The notes under the pieces are model-generated. The model worked only from the letters and a program-made list of their open reading frames with translations. It was not told where the DNA came from and did not search any database. Shown piece after piece: positions 41,308 to 52,529 of a stretch of 64,000 nt of DNA; within the stretch, counting starts at the first letter, position 1; each line of letters opens with the position of its first letter. The translations under genes and the position numbers were made by a program. Origin of the DNA: Alopecurus myosuroides (Eukaryota > Streptophyta > Magnoliopsida > Poales > Poaceae); the NCBI GenBank assembly GCA_028641055.1, contig CM054060.1, forward strand, positions 56,694,292 to 56,758,291, written 5' to 3'.

Positions 41308-43129
41308 TACTAGTATTTGGATTTGAAAGAAAAACTATCAGTACTGAGGTTGGCACCCCCACCCATTCGATCTATCCTAGATCCGGCACTGACCTTATAG
41401 TTGCAATGCTTTAGTTAGCTAATTAGCTTAACTGACAGCCACTGAGAGATGCAGATGTAAAAAGAACGTTGCGGCACGAAAACTTGTTTTGACATACACA
41501 CTGCAACGCGTACGTGTATCCAACATGTGACGAGCTACACCAACAGTTGTGTATCGACTGGTCCATCGGTCGTGTCCATAGACCGGCGACGACCGTATCG
41601 GTCACGACCAATTAATAAAGGACCCCGGCCGAACCTTTTCAGTGCGATCGATCAGTCGGCTGTGGCCTGTGGGCCTGTGCCGATCGGCGGTTAATTTCCA
41701 CGTTCTACCCGTGCTTAATCGACCGGTACACACGCTGGTACGGGCGAGCACGAGACCTCCTCGCAGATTTGGCCCTGGCAGCGGCCGGCGGTTTCTGCTG
41801 GGAACACGCACCGCACACACGGCCGGCCGGCAGCTCGCGCGGACCATCACACGACGTCACGACGACGTACGTGCACGCGTACGGCCGGTTACTGCGCTGC
41901 GGCGGCTCGGGTGTTGCCGCGTGTCGCGGTCTTCATCGTCGCCGGCGTAGGTTGCTTCCGTCTACACACACGGATCAGACGCCAGAGTTATGTTTTGACC
42001 AAGGAGTCTAGTTATACCATATAATTTGACGCTGTCAGAAAGAAGAGTCGTAGTACCACGTCGTGTTGACCTCGATCAGCAGCTCGATCGGCAAGCCGAA
42101 AGGCGCAGATCGAGTACGCGCGCCTGTGAACGAGAACGGGTCGCTACTCGTCGGTAAATTACCCCGTAGGTGGATCGACGCAGTGTTAATACACGTACGT
42201 ACGTCTGTTTCTTGGAAGCCCAGGTAATCAATATACTTCGGCACACCCCGATTAGATTTCCCTTCTCGAAGATATCCAGTTCTGGTCAACCGGTGCAAAC
42301 GTTCATTTTCGTCGGCACGGTCTCGGCAAAGAACATAGCTAAACCGAGCTTCTAGTTTTCAACTTTTAACCCTTGGACTTATTGCCACTTGCCAGATTGG
42401 GCCAAGAAAAGTTGCATGGCCAGGAAAGGCAAATCTTAAAGTTGGTAGCACAACGGGAAGCAACACACCACAGAAGGCAGCACAGCTTTCTGCTTCTCCA
42501 TCCCTCACGTAGCATGGCCGAGAAAGAGTCCATCGTAAACGTGCGTCAAATAAGCGTCGTACGCCGCACTGTAGCAGCTCCATCTGGTTCAGGCAAAGAC
42601 CGTACCGTTGTCTCTGCGAACACGCTACAGGTTAGTCCAACCTGGATTTAATCTAGACTGACCGAGAAGTACTTCACTCACTGCGTGCGATTACTTCGGG
42701 CTACGAAACAGGGTAGAGGATAGCTAAGTGGGTTAGTTAATTAACAAGAAATGCGTCATATCGTAGAATCATTCCCCGCGCATCAATGATATATAATTCA
42801 AACAAGAAATAGTACCTTTGTTACCACGGTACTGAGTGGTCACGAGAATAAACAAATAATAGAGCATGATCTGACTTCGATCGAGTATATACGTATGAAG
42901 CATGCACCAATGTAAGAGGCAAACTCTTGCTTCCACTCTAAGCTAGAGAGAACACGTACGATTTTTAGTTTTTCATATGTTGGGCTCGGTTAGCGATTTA
43001 TCTTCTAGTTTAGATATAGTAATTTCAATTAGACAATGCTTTCGAAAATGAAGGATCACCGAACATTTAAATCAATACAATTATTCTTTAATGAAGGCAA
43101 ATCGTTCCCAGGCGGTTTCATGGACAAAC

Positions 43130-43560
43130 TAATGCTTAGCTAGATCCTCATGACCCTCGCTATTCGGTAGCATACCTTTAATTAAGAAACTTGTTTTGTT
43201 TTCTAATCTAGTGCTACAATGAACCAACGAAAGAAAAATCGTCTTCATTTTGCGGGGACATGTGAATTTCACACCTCAAAAAGTTGATCACTATGATCAT
43301 CCGAGCCCTTATTATCTCCAGTGACCAAATATTTGCAGAGATTGGAAACCTTAGAAACAAACAGGTTATCGGTATCGTCATCCTCATTACTTGTCATTTT
43401 CACCTTTTTCTTTAACATAACCACCTCTTGGTCCACCCTAAGTAAGTAATAATACTATCAAAATTGGACACTTGACCGGAAGATGCCCCAAAAGAAAGCC
43501 CATGGCTGAGTGACTCTAGGAGCATTTTCATCTTTTGAAATAGATAAATTGAAAAATTAG
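43130..43560 (-). pseudogene. Remnant of the old LINE fragment (sister of 10140-10880)
   Basis: It aligns by eye to about 10450-10900 (TTGTTTTGTTTTCTA, GAGATTGGAAACC, TTTCTTTAACATAACCACCTC). The endonuclease-like part present in the left copy is missing here. No intact frame. Confidence 0.5.
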
Positions 43561-45310
43561 CATTTAGATGTGTACCTGAGAAGTGTTTAGTCTCGCGAAG
43601 ATGGGCAATCGACATTTCACTATCAAGTTGGATTTCATCGGTGTTCGGATGAGCAGGAATACACCTGTTGGACCACACTCCAGATACTGTTGCATCCAGG
43701 ATATCCCCAAATACAGTAATATCCGACATTGAAGGTGAAATACCCCCCGTATCCGTTACGGTGCCCCCTCCAACCACATGCCATCATGACATGCACGAGA
43801 CTGTGGGAGTGAGTACCGAAGGCAACCCTATCACACTCCCACCTAGAGTCAAATGAGGCACCAATCGTGACGTACTCTAATAGGTGTGACATTGGGTAAT
43901 TGTCTTTTATAGGAGATTTTCTGAACAATTGGGGTTGTTTAGTTTCTCTGCTGAATGGATCAGCGCTCTAAATACCTTGGCAGCCTCTTTTTTTTTATTA
44001 TATGATACATGGCTTGGAATACCACCATAATTAAGGTAAAGTTAACAACCATGTAGAAAAAAACCGCCACGGAAATGGTAGGTGTTTGACATCTTTGCCC
44101 CAATTATGGTCGTTTTATTTTCAATTCTCTCCTTATCGTTTGCGATAAAGTATAAGACCAGCCAACATGCATTATCAGTTACTTTATCGTGCTACAAACA
44201 AATCGGTCATTTTCAGCTCTTTGAAAGAAAGTATTATGTCAAGTTCCCCGTTGTGGTTGAGAATCAAGAAAATCCTGTCTAGTTTCCCTGATGGTTCTAG
44301 ACGATAAGACAAACGAAACGGGCATGCATTATTAGTTATCCTGTTACAAATTAGTCAAGTCAATTTCCGCTCTTTCAAAATAGTATCATGCCTTATCGTC
44401 CCAAGGCCCTAGACGATAAGGCCAATGAACTTGCATCATCTGCATCGGGGTACAAATTAATTAGGTCATTTTCCGCTCTTTGAAAAAAATGTACCGTCAA
44501 ATTTCCGTAGTAGTAGTTGAGAATTTAAAAAAATGCTATTCCATTCGCCGAAGTTGTCGAGATGTTTTGAAGAAAAAAAAAACTGTCGAATTCCCTTTTG
44601 TCGTTGTTTGGAATTAACAACCATAATATACATGCGAAGTGGTCTTGTCAAAGAAACTTTCAGTAGGCATGTCGCCATCGTACGGTCACCCTGAGATGGA
44701 CGACGATGGAAAGATAGAATTAATAACGAACGGCTAGCTAGGGCGGCCAGACCAGGTGCTTCTTCGAAAGGCGAGAGACGCTAGCTAGGAAGTGTTCCCA
44801 CACGCCGACGACAGGGACACACAAGGACGGTTTCTTCCGATTTTCTCAATCCCAAATGATACTAGATGCTTACTTCGACTGTTCGGTTAATTAACTGATA
44901 TAGTGTAGTACTAGTAGTTATCTAATTAGCTTAACAGTACCGTGTGGTAGACCCGCGGCCGGAAAAAGGAGAATCAGTAGTGTGGTAGTTGAAAAAACAT
45001 ATGCAGCGGTAAAAAGACCGTTACGGCATGAAAAACTTGTGTCGCCTGCAATACGTATCCTGTAACACTTGACGAGCCTACGTGAACCACGTACAGTGTA
45101 CACGACTACACGCATCCTTTGTGAGCCAGCCAACTGCACGTTCACCTTTTTTTTTCCCTAGAGGCTGGAGCGATCAAGCCAGTGATATTCTTCCCTTTCA
45201 CGCACTCACCAAAACAAACAGCCGAGATGAAAACGAAGGAGCCATCAACTTCACCGCGCAAACCACACGGATCAAATCGATCGAGATCGAGATTTACCAC
45301 CAGCTAGCTA

Positions 45311-45488
45311 CTCCCTCCGTTCATAAATAGATGACTTCCATTTGTCTAAATATTGATGTATGTAGACATTCCCTCCGTTCATAAATAGATGACTTCCATT
45401 TGTCTAAATATGGATGTATGTAGACATTGTGTCTACATACATCCATATTTAGACAAATGAAAGTCATCTATTTATGAAGGAGGGAGGA
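45311..45488. mobile_element. Stowaway-like MITE with an internal partial duplication
   Basis: The ends are CTCCCTCCGTTCATAAATAG and its near-complement (CTATTTATGAAGGAGGGAG), with TA on the left. A ~58 bp segment of the left arm is present twice (starts ~45313 and ~45371), so the hairpin arms are unequal. The left host copy has the empty site CCAGCTAGCTAGCGCTGC near 18272. Confidence 0.85.
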
Positions 45489-46923
45489 GCTAGCGCTGCT
45501 GGATCGACTCGGCTGGGCAGGTCAAACCATGCTTGCATATCACATCCTCCGTTTCACATCCTATCCCAAGTTCCCAACACGGAACCATATGCAACTTCAA
45601 CGAAACATTACTCTATTGTTCTGAGATCAGTTCAGACAAGACTTGTGGTACTACTTACTGTACTTGTGTAAGCACGCACCAGAACCAGTAAACAAAACGA
45701 CTCCCTCCGCGACGACCCAAATTGCGTTGCATCATCACCGTAGCCACTGGGCAGTATAATACGGCCGGGGCGGTTTCACTCGTCCGAGCACTCATGCATA
45801 TCTATAAGTATGAATTAGCTAGTGCAAGAAGACTTTTGTGTACAAGAATCCACGACATAGTACGTACCCATCTAGTCAGCCGCAACTTCTTCCATCGAGC
45901 CAAAGTAAATTAAAAAATCTACCACATTTGAGATAGTGGTTACGAGTTAGTACATTTTTGGGCAATTTTTCAAAAATCTACCAAATTTGAGGCTAACGAT
46001 CCTAAAAAGCGCTAATGAAAGTATGACAACTTGTTGATAGCAGTCCTCACTAGTGGGATCCACTTGGTAGCGCTGAGTTGGCAGTGGACATGTGGTTGAG
46101 GTGGACGTGGGGACCACGTGTCAGCTCCCCATTTTCTTTCCCATCTCTTCTCCATCTTCCTACAATTCTGCGCGAAGCTCGACCATGGCCCGATGGCTAC
46201 CCTTCTCCAACCGCTTCCGGGTTGCCCCAGCCCCAACCTCACCCGATCTCGTTGTCACCTGAACACACCACGACACCACCCTCGCCCGCCCTCGCCGTGG
46301 ATCCCCAACCTCGGCTCCTCCTGCCCCGCATGCGGCCGATGCACCCCCACCGCTAGCGTCCGGCTCTGCCACCGGCGGCTCTCCTCCATGCCACTTACCC
46401 TGATGCCGATTCAAACCACAGTTGTATCCCCGTAGGTCGCCGTCCCGCATCTGAATGCGCGGTCAAGGGAGGGGTCGGGCACGTATGGGCGGCGGTGAGC
46501 ACGCGGCGGCCAGGGGAAGATGGCGTCTGGGCGCCCGTCAAGCGCGCCGCCTGGGGCACCGTGGAGTGCGTCGCAGGGGGCACCATGGTGCACTGGCGGC
46601 TGGGCGCCCATTGAGCACGCCGCTTGGGGCAACGTCTTCAAGATCCTCAAGCGCCCTCGCCTGCTCGTCGGCATGGGGCCCGCCGCGTCCTCATGATCGG
46701 CCTCGGGTCCTCCTTCGCCATAGACGCGACGTGCTCCACAGTTCTCATCCGCCGGCTAGAAGTGAGAGGAGAAAGTAAATATGTGGCTGACAGGTGGGCC
46801 CCTGCGTCCACCTCAGCTGCTCCACCACGTGTGCTGCCAACTAGGCCTTACAAATGGGCCTTCACTTGTGAGGGCAGCTGTCAAAAGGCTATTAGGACCA
46901 AATTTGCCAATCTGTGATCGTTA

Positions 46924-48800
46924 GGGCATCTCCAGTCGTTGCGCCCCCCAGGGCCCAAAACGCCGCCGTTTTGGGGCCGCCGCGGCGCCAAACGGCGCTA
47001 ATCTGGAACCTGGGGTGCAGGTTCCCAGTCGCCCCCCGAGCCCAACATTCGGACCAAAAAAACTCGAAGAATGAAATTTGACGCATTTTATTGATTCGAC
47101 GCAAATTTCATACAGTTCGTCGCAAATTTAAACTAAAAACAGTAAAGCTAAACTAAAAAACTACTCTACTTCAGCCCTAGGCTCGCCGCGATCGCCTGGC
47201 TGTAGTCGACGTCGTCGCCGTCGTCGTCGTCCGGACAGCCGCCATCACGCCTGCTCGTTCCTTGGCCGGGATCGCCGCAGCGCGTGTTGCTCGTCCCCGC
47301 GCCGGAGTCGCCCCACCTGCTCACCGCAAGGGCTCGCTGGAGCTCGGCTTCTTCGTTGGAGTCGGGGTCGAGCACGACGTAGGGGACCTCCCTCGTCTGC
47401 GGCGGGAGAGGAATGCGGCGGCGGGCCGCACTGGCGGCAGCCTCCTGCTCGCGCTGCGCCTTGCGCTGCTCGGCCTCGGCGAGCAGGCGGCGTTGGGGCT
47501 CCAGCTCCTCGGCGGTGCTGTCGCGCAGGCTCCAGTCCTCGGCGACGTCGTCAGCGACTGGCTGGAGCGTGTTGCGCGACAGCTCCTCGGCGGCCTTAAG
47601 GTCCGGCCACTCCTCGTCCTCGTCCTCGTCCACCTCCGTCTTCGGGCGGACGATGCGCTCGAAGTCGGCGTCCTGCCGCTGGCGTGGCTCGCCGCTGCGC
47701 CTGGGAACAGGAGCGCCGAAGTTTAGAAGGGGAGGGGTGAGAGAGAGAGATTGCGCACCGGAGGAGGACGATGTAGCCGACGACGAGCCGCCGCCCATCC
47801 GCCGCGGTGCCCACGAGGGGTGCGGGCGGGGCGGCATATCCAGCTGGGGCTTGTTGCCGGCGTGGATGTAATCCAGCACCCTCTCGAGGTGCGGTGCTGA
47901 CCTCCCCACCAACGCTTGCGCCCCAAGCTGTTGGCGCGACCCTCGACGGGGCCGTTGTTGCCCTCGGCGGCGAGGTCCGCATCGCGGCGGCGCTGGAGCT
48001 ACTGCCACCAGAAGGGGTCCTGGCCGCGCGGCTCAGGCCGCGCGGCCTCGTCCGCCGGCAGGCCTTGGCGCACCTCCGCGATGGCCTGCCGGAACTCAGC
48101 GTCCGTGGAAGGGATCGGGGGCACGGGCACTCCGCCGACGCTGAGGGTCCAACGAGGCTGCCCGCCTCCGGAAATCGGGAGGCGCATGTCCGGCGGGCAC
48201 GGGTAGCCCGCCCGGTACAGCGCCCACGCCTCGTTCCGGCGAAGGTGGCGGCGGCGGCGTCGTCGTCGTAGTTGGCCATCTACTGCGAGGAGGAAGGAGA
48301 GAGCACGGGGAGAGAGGAGAGCGCCAAGGAGGAAGGATGAGGGAACATCGAGGTGGAAGAATAGGGAGGGCAGTGAGCGGCGGGGGGCTTTTGTAGCCTG
48401 CCGGGCATTTACTGCGTCGCGTCCCCTCGCTGCCGCCCGCCACGCCATTACTCCGGCAGCCTTTGAATGGTCGCATGCACTAGGCGGTCGCCACGCCATA
48501 AACGCCGACAACCTTTGACCGACGCGGGAGCCGAGAAGATGATCACAGGGGTTTCTGTTCCCGCGTTTTTTCGACGCATCACTGACAGAGCTGGCCTGCG
48601 TGGGCTGCACCGCAGTTTCGCCCCCCCAAGCCGAACCCAGCGGGCTGGGTTTCGCCTAGGTGCCGCGGCGCGAATTAGCGTCGTTTCGGCGCTATTTGGG
48701 CTTCTGGGGGGCCGACTGGTGCGAAAACGGCGCTATTCGCCGCTTCCGGCGCTAAAAAGGCCGCCTGGGGGCTCTAGGGGGGGGGCGACTGGAGATGCCC
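46924..48800. mobile_element. PIF/Harbinger-like element nested in the MULE
   Basis: The ends GGGCATCTCCAGTCG and CGACTGGAGATGCCC are inverted repeats flanked by TTA (46921-46923 and 48801-48803), the target duplication typical of PIF/Harbinger. Removing it restores the MULE inverted repeat (GATCG-TTA-GTCCCAAACTTGG). Length 1877 bp, with no DDE transposase recognised. It carries a degenerate ORF. Confidence 0.85.
47166..48279 (-). pseudogene. Degenerate hypothetical protein gene inside the Harbinger-like element
   Basis: On the minus strand the apparent gene starts MANYDDDAAAATF at 48279, shifts frame within ~30 bases to RRNEAWALYRAGYP and PPDMRLPI, continues through VPVPPIPSTDAEFRQAI, meets a stop at 48001-47999 (after DPFWWQ), continues in the same frame to GRKRWWGGQH, then shifts again near 47900 to PHLERVLDYIHAGNKPQL. 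From there it is open to its end at 47166 with an acidic C-terminal half (EVDEDEDEEWPDL) and DYSQAIAASLGLK, which resembles a ubiquitin-interacting motif. I recall similar repetitive hypothetical proteins in grass genomes, but their function is unknown to me. Two frameshifts and a stop indicate a pseudogene, unless there are small introns. Confidence 0.55.
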
Positions 48801-48894
48801 TTAGTCCCAAACTTGGTAGATCTTCGAAAAAATTACCAGAAATATACTGACTTGTAACCACTGCCTCAAATGTGGTAGATTTTTGTAATTTCCT

Positions 48895-49118
48895 CATCGA
48901 GCCAACCATTTACCTTCATTTCTTTATTCACCTTTGCCCAAAGCAGCAAGCGGAAAGAGCTCTGCCACCATGACGCAGGCATCCACGTCGCCGCACGAAC
49001 CATATACACATATTATATTAACTAGCTGAGTGCACGTCCAATGCTTAGAAAAGAAGAAAAAAAACAAAGACAAGGGTTTAAATAGCTAGTTTTTGTCGTG
49101 ACATAGACTCTCGGCTAA
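48895..49118. repeat. Host segmental duplication, right copy, fragment
   Basis: It resumes after the MULE and matches both 19060-19180 (CATTTACCTTCATTT, GCTAGTTTTTGTCGTG, CATAGACTCTC) and the stretch upstream of the kinase at 54200-54320 (GCGGAAAGAGCTCTGCC, CAGGCATC). Confidence 0.75.
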
Positions 49119-50788
49119 GGGCATCTCCTGTTGGATCGCGTAGAGATAAACACAACTTTTTTCTACGTGGTACTTCCAAGATCTAGCCGAGATAGAAGGA
49201 CATGAGTATTACCACTAGACGCGCAAGTGCGGATTATCGATGCAGCGCATCGATGCAGTGTAGTGCCACGATCCGATCCAGCCGATTCAATCCCGCGATC
49301 GTCGAAGTGCTGAACGTCCAGCACCTCTGCCGGTATCCACACGTGCGAGGAGGAGCTCCGACGGCGGACTGCTAGGTCCGGTGCGACGGCTGGACTGAGT
49401 AGGGCTAGGATTCCCAACGCATGGGAGTGGAGTAACGTGCCCGCTGGGCAACCTGCGCCCCTCTTTATATAGCGAATGGTAGTGGGCTTCACAACTCTTG
49501 TGGCCCATTCCCTCTGTGAGTCCGACTCACAAACTCAGTCCATTTCCGGTTCGGGTCCAACCCAACCAATACATTTGCTCCCGCTCTTAAGTGTGCGACC
49601 CTGCAGTCTCATGGCGACTTGGTCACGATTGGAGTCCGACTCCAAATCGATCAATCAGTAGCGGCTCCTAGGAAAACGTGCCGACTCCCAAGTCCCATTG
49701 AGTCATGACGACATACCTTCCAATGTGACTTTAGTCTTAGTCTCTCTTGCCTCACGATATACCTTGTCGAACTATAGGCGATTTATCGTCATCCCTTAAT
49801 AGCTCAACTCTCTTCTCGGTCCGTGATATATGATTTATCTGACTAACTCTTAGTCAACAGACTTAGTTAACACTTAACTGAGTTGCGCATGGCCATACTT
49901 TCGGAATCATATCACTCGAGAGGGCCCAGAGAATATCTCTCCATTCGGAGGGGCAAAAATCCCATCTTGATTATCCACATCACGTAGCTTGCTTCTCATT
50001 CGACCCGAACTCTGCCTTTATAACTGCCTTGTCACGGAACATCGTTTGACAGAATCTAAGTCGGTGATCCACAACTCGGATTGTTTGATAACCTCAGGTC
50101 TAAGGATCACATTGATTGAGACATGCAAATGACGACATACTCGTTGCATCCCAATATGGGTCAGTCCGATTTGCTAAACTCTTTAGCCAAGTCTGTGAAC
50201 GTTGGAATGGCATCACTATGCCCATGACAAGTGGAACCGTGTCATCAGCCAACACTCACATTAGTTTAGGGTGTCTGTCCAACACAACCTAAATGACCAA
50301 GGACAATCTAGTATGAACAACATGAATACATAGTTCCACAATCGTATCACATATTCAATGACATGTATCAGATGTTCAAAACAAGGACGACTTAATAACT
50401 TTATGAATACATTGGGAATTATATCATACATGATTGCCTCTAGGGCATATTCCCAACATCTCCAATGTTTAATTTTAATTCAGGTCGTAAGCTTGGACCC
50501 ACAACATATGCTATAGCAGACTAAAAAGCTCACAATGTTTAAGATCCAGCTAGACCTTAAGGTGGGGCCCACATAGAAGAACCTTTGACCAATTGCTAAA
50601 TAAAAATAGCGTAAAGTAGGTGAGAGAAACATTAATTTGATTTATTAAATTCCTTATGGCAAGGCCATAGTGGTATGGGTGGGTCTTAAGAATTTAAGTT
50701 TAAGGTCTAGTCTCACAATGTATAAGGGTGGGTCTTAAAACCACCTTTTGGCTTAAGGCCTCTCCTTATTTCTACATTGGAGATGCCC
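49119..50788. mobile_element. Harbinger-type MITE split by a solo LTR
   Basis: GGGCATCTCC-AATGT on the left (interrupted) and ACATTGGAGATGCCC at the right end are inverted repeats. The flanks are TAA (49116-49118) and TGA (50789-50791), one mismatch from a 3 bp duplication. The left host copy reads CTAAGAGTTAG without it near 19178. About 335 bp without the LTR. Confidence 0.75.
49129..50458 (-). mobile_element. Solo LTR, BARE/Angela-like copia, 1330 bp
   Basis: TGTTGG to CCAACA ends are flanked by the 5 bp duplication TCTCC (49124-49128 and 50459-50463), with no internal region. On the minus strand it starts TGTTGGGAATATGCCCTAGA, which I recognise as like the BARE/WIS/Angela LTR start, and it contains TATATAAAGAGG in the promoter position (near 49460-49475). 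It probably arose by LTR-LTR recombination. Confidence 0.8.
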
Positions 50789-51135
50789 TGAGAGTTAGTG
50801 TAGCTCAACTGGGAGGGGGAGTGGACTGCAGACCCAACACCCAAGTTTAAGTCCCGCATATGCGAATTTAGGTTCTTATTTATACTTGAGAATCAAACAT
50901 TCCTGATACTCATGCAATTTATTCTGAGGATCAGCATTGGTTTGTAATCAAGATAAAAATAATGATACTGATATATGGTTGTCCGAATTGGTGCGGAGCC
51001 CGAAGAAGTGAAATTCTACACCCCCCAAAATTATAGCTGAATAAAATGTACCAAGCGGTGCACATTGACCCTCTCGTCCGCGTTGCTCCTCTAGGGGGGG
51101 GGGGGCTCGGGCGAAACCCTAGCCGCCGCTGGCCC
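50789..51135. repeat. Host segmental duplication, right copy, last part
   Basis: It matches 19180-19450 (GAGTTAGTGTAGCTCAACTGG, GGTTTGTAATCAAGATAAAAAT, AAGTGAAATTCT, GCTCGGGCGAAA). The similarity stops near 51135. Confidence 0.75.
50791..51060 (+). mobile_element. tRNA-derived SINE-like sequence (right copy)
   Basis: The A box TAGCTCAACTGG lies at 50801-50812 and a B-box-like AGTTTAAGTCC at 50844-50854, about 32 bases apart, as in tRNA-derived SINEs. It shares its position with the sister at 19181, so it predates the duplication. Confidence 0.55.
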
Positions 51136-52500
51136 CAAATTATTTTGTCTAGAACATTCTGAAGAATCCTTCTGCAGATCTTCTTGTGGTAGTTCCTCCT
51201 TTCTTGTGGGTTGCTTCTCTTGCAGAATGACTTCGACAAGATTGGAAACAAGATAATAGGATAGTCTAGACAAAATAACAGGATGGTCTAGACAAGGTAG
51301 AAAGATATATATTAAGAGTTAGTTAAGATTTTATTCTCCTTCCATATGCTTCTTATTTTATTTCCCATAAGTATTTACTTGTTTCATATATGATTGGTTT
51401 TACTTAGCTTTCAATTCAATTCCTCTAATAGAGTTTATGACTTGTTGTTATTCATTAATTGTATCCAGAGATACTTTAGTTGTTGAATGTTGATTTGAAT
51501 AGAATTGTGGAATGCTTATGGTATCATGACTTATGATAGTAAGTTGATCAAATGGTTCATTAATGTGTGGGGATCTCATATGCTCACTTGTATATAATGA
51601 CTAAGACAATGAGCATAAGAAGGTTATTGGGGTTTAATGACGTATGTCATAGTTATTAGCTGTTTTCTTAGGTGTCCTGATTTTACTTTATATTCGTCTT
51701 TATGCATGTCATCTTTGTCATGCATAGTGCAGACCTAGAGGTATGGGAAAATCATATGTGATGATCAAGGTTTAACGGTAGTTTAAGAATATTGATTTCT
51801 TCTTTTACATGCTTCCTTTCTTGTTGATGAGATATGCACATATTCTATAAATATGTTATTAGTTATAATTAAGTCATTTCCCACTTGTGGATTTGAGTTA
51901 ACACTTGTTTCTATCATTTGTGCTCTATTGAACCTTTGTGATTTACTTATGAAGATTTACTTAGTAGTTATTAGATAGTTTAGAAAGATGTTGTGTGAAT
52001 GGTTGATAACTTAAGAGTTCATGAGTAGAGGACATAATATCTCAACTGATGAGACGGTTCAATTGTGCATTACTATCTTGTGGAAGTATGATCATCAGTT
52101 ATGTGATTTGGATACTCACCCCTCTTTGAGTTCTAGATACCTTATGAATTATTCGAAGTCACTTATAGACTTGAGGTTAGTCTTGTTGAGAGTTAGTGTT
52201 GGTCATCACCAATTCTGGTTTGTCTTATCAAGTGGTTTGGTTTCTTAAGATAATTCTTATAAAGATCACTCTAAATGTACTCTTGACTAGATGAACTAGA
52301 CCTATTTCATCCTGTCAAGTGAAACACTGGTCACTTTGATTCGTTTAAACTTTCGCGCCAAAATTTTCCGTATATTTAGATGCATACTTTGCAAATGCAC
52401 ATATTATATTTAGATCCGTATAACCTCCCAAACACTGGGATGTTACATGGTAATTCTTGATATGTATTTCTTGCTGATTTTGTTGTTCTCATTTCATAGG
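51136..52500. other. AT-rich sequence, probably hAT element interior or introns
   Basis: I see no recognisable coding exon. The region precedes hAT transposase exons and may be intronic. A direct repeat (ACAGGATGGTCTAGACAAG versus ATAGGATAGTCTAGACAAA) occurs near 51258-51297. Confidence 0.3.
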
Positions 52501-52529
52501 TAAAAATTCTTTTTTATCGTCATGAAGGA

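Larger units (their letters stand above)
41036..45903. repeat. Host segmental duplication, right copy, main part
   Basis: 41039-41480 matches 17735-17990 of the left copy. From about 41460 the sequence matches 2580 onward and proceeds collinearly through equivalents of 2580-3421, 9055-11551 and 17301-18960. The right copy therefore runs from the end of one unit into the start of the next, as in a tandem duplication. It retains the empty sites for the left-copy copia (~42490) and LINE (~44275). No protein-coding gene is supported; a remnant of the old LINE fragment lies at ~43130-43560. Confidence 0.8.
45904..48894. mobile_element. Mutator-like element (MULE), non-autonomous, with a nested element
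   Basis: Terminal inverted repeats of roughly 95 bp start AGTAAATTAAAAAATCTACC on the left and AGGAAATTACAAAAATCTAC on the complement of the right. An 11 bp duplication CATCGAGCCAA flanks it (45893-45903 and 48895-48905). No MURA-like transposase is seen. The left interior (46060-46900) is GC-rich and may be captured host sequence (Pack-MULE-like), but I recognise no gene. The Harbinger-like element at 46924-48800 sits near the right TIR. Confidence 0.85.

Noticed and set aside
43635..43928. 97-codon minus-strand ORF in the right host copy
   Set aside because: No recognisable motif and no equivalent in the left copy.
46078..46917. GC-rich ORFs in the MULE interior on both strands
   Set aside because: They overlap on opposite strands, are Pro/Arg-rich and have no recognisable domain; possible captured sequence, but not supportable as genes.
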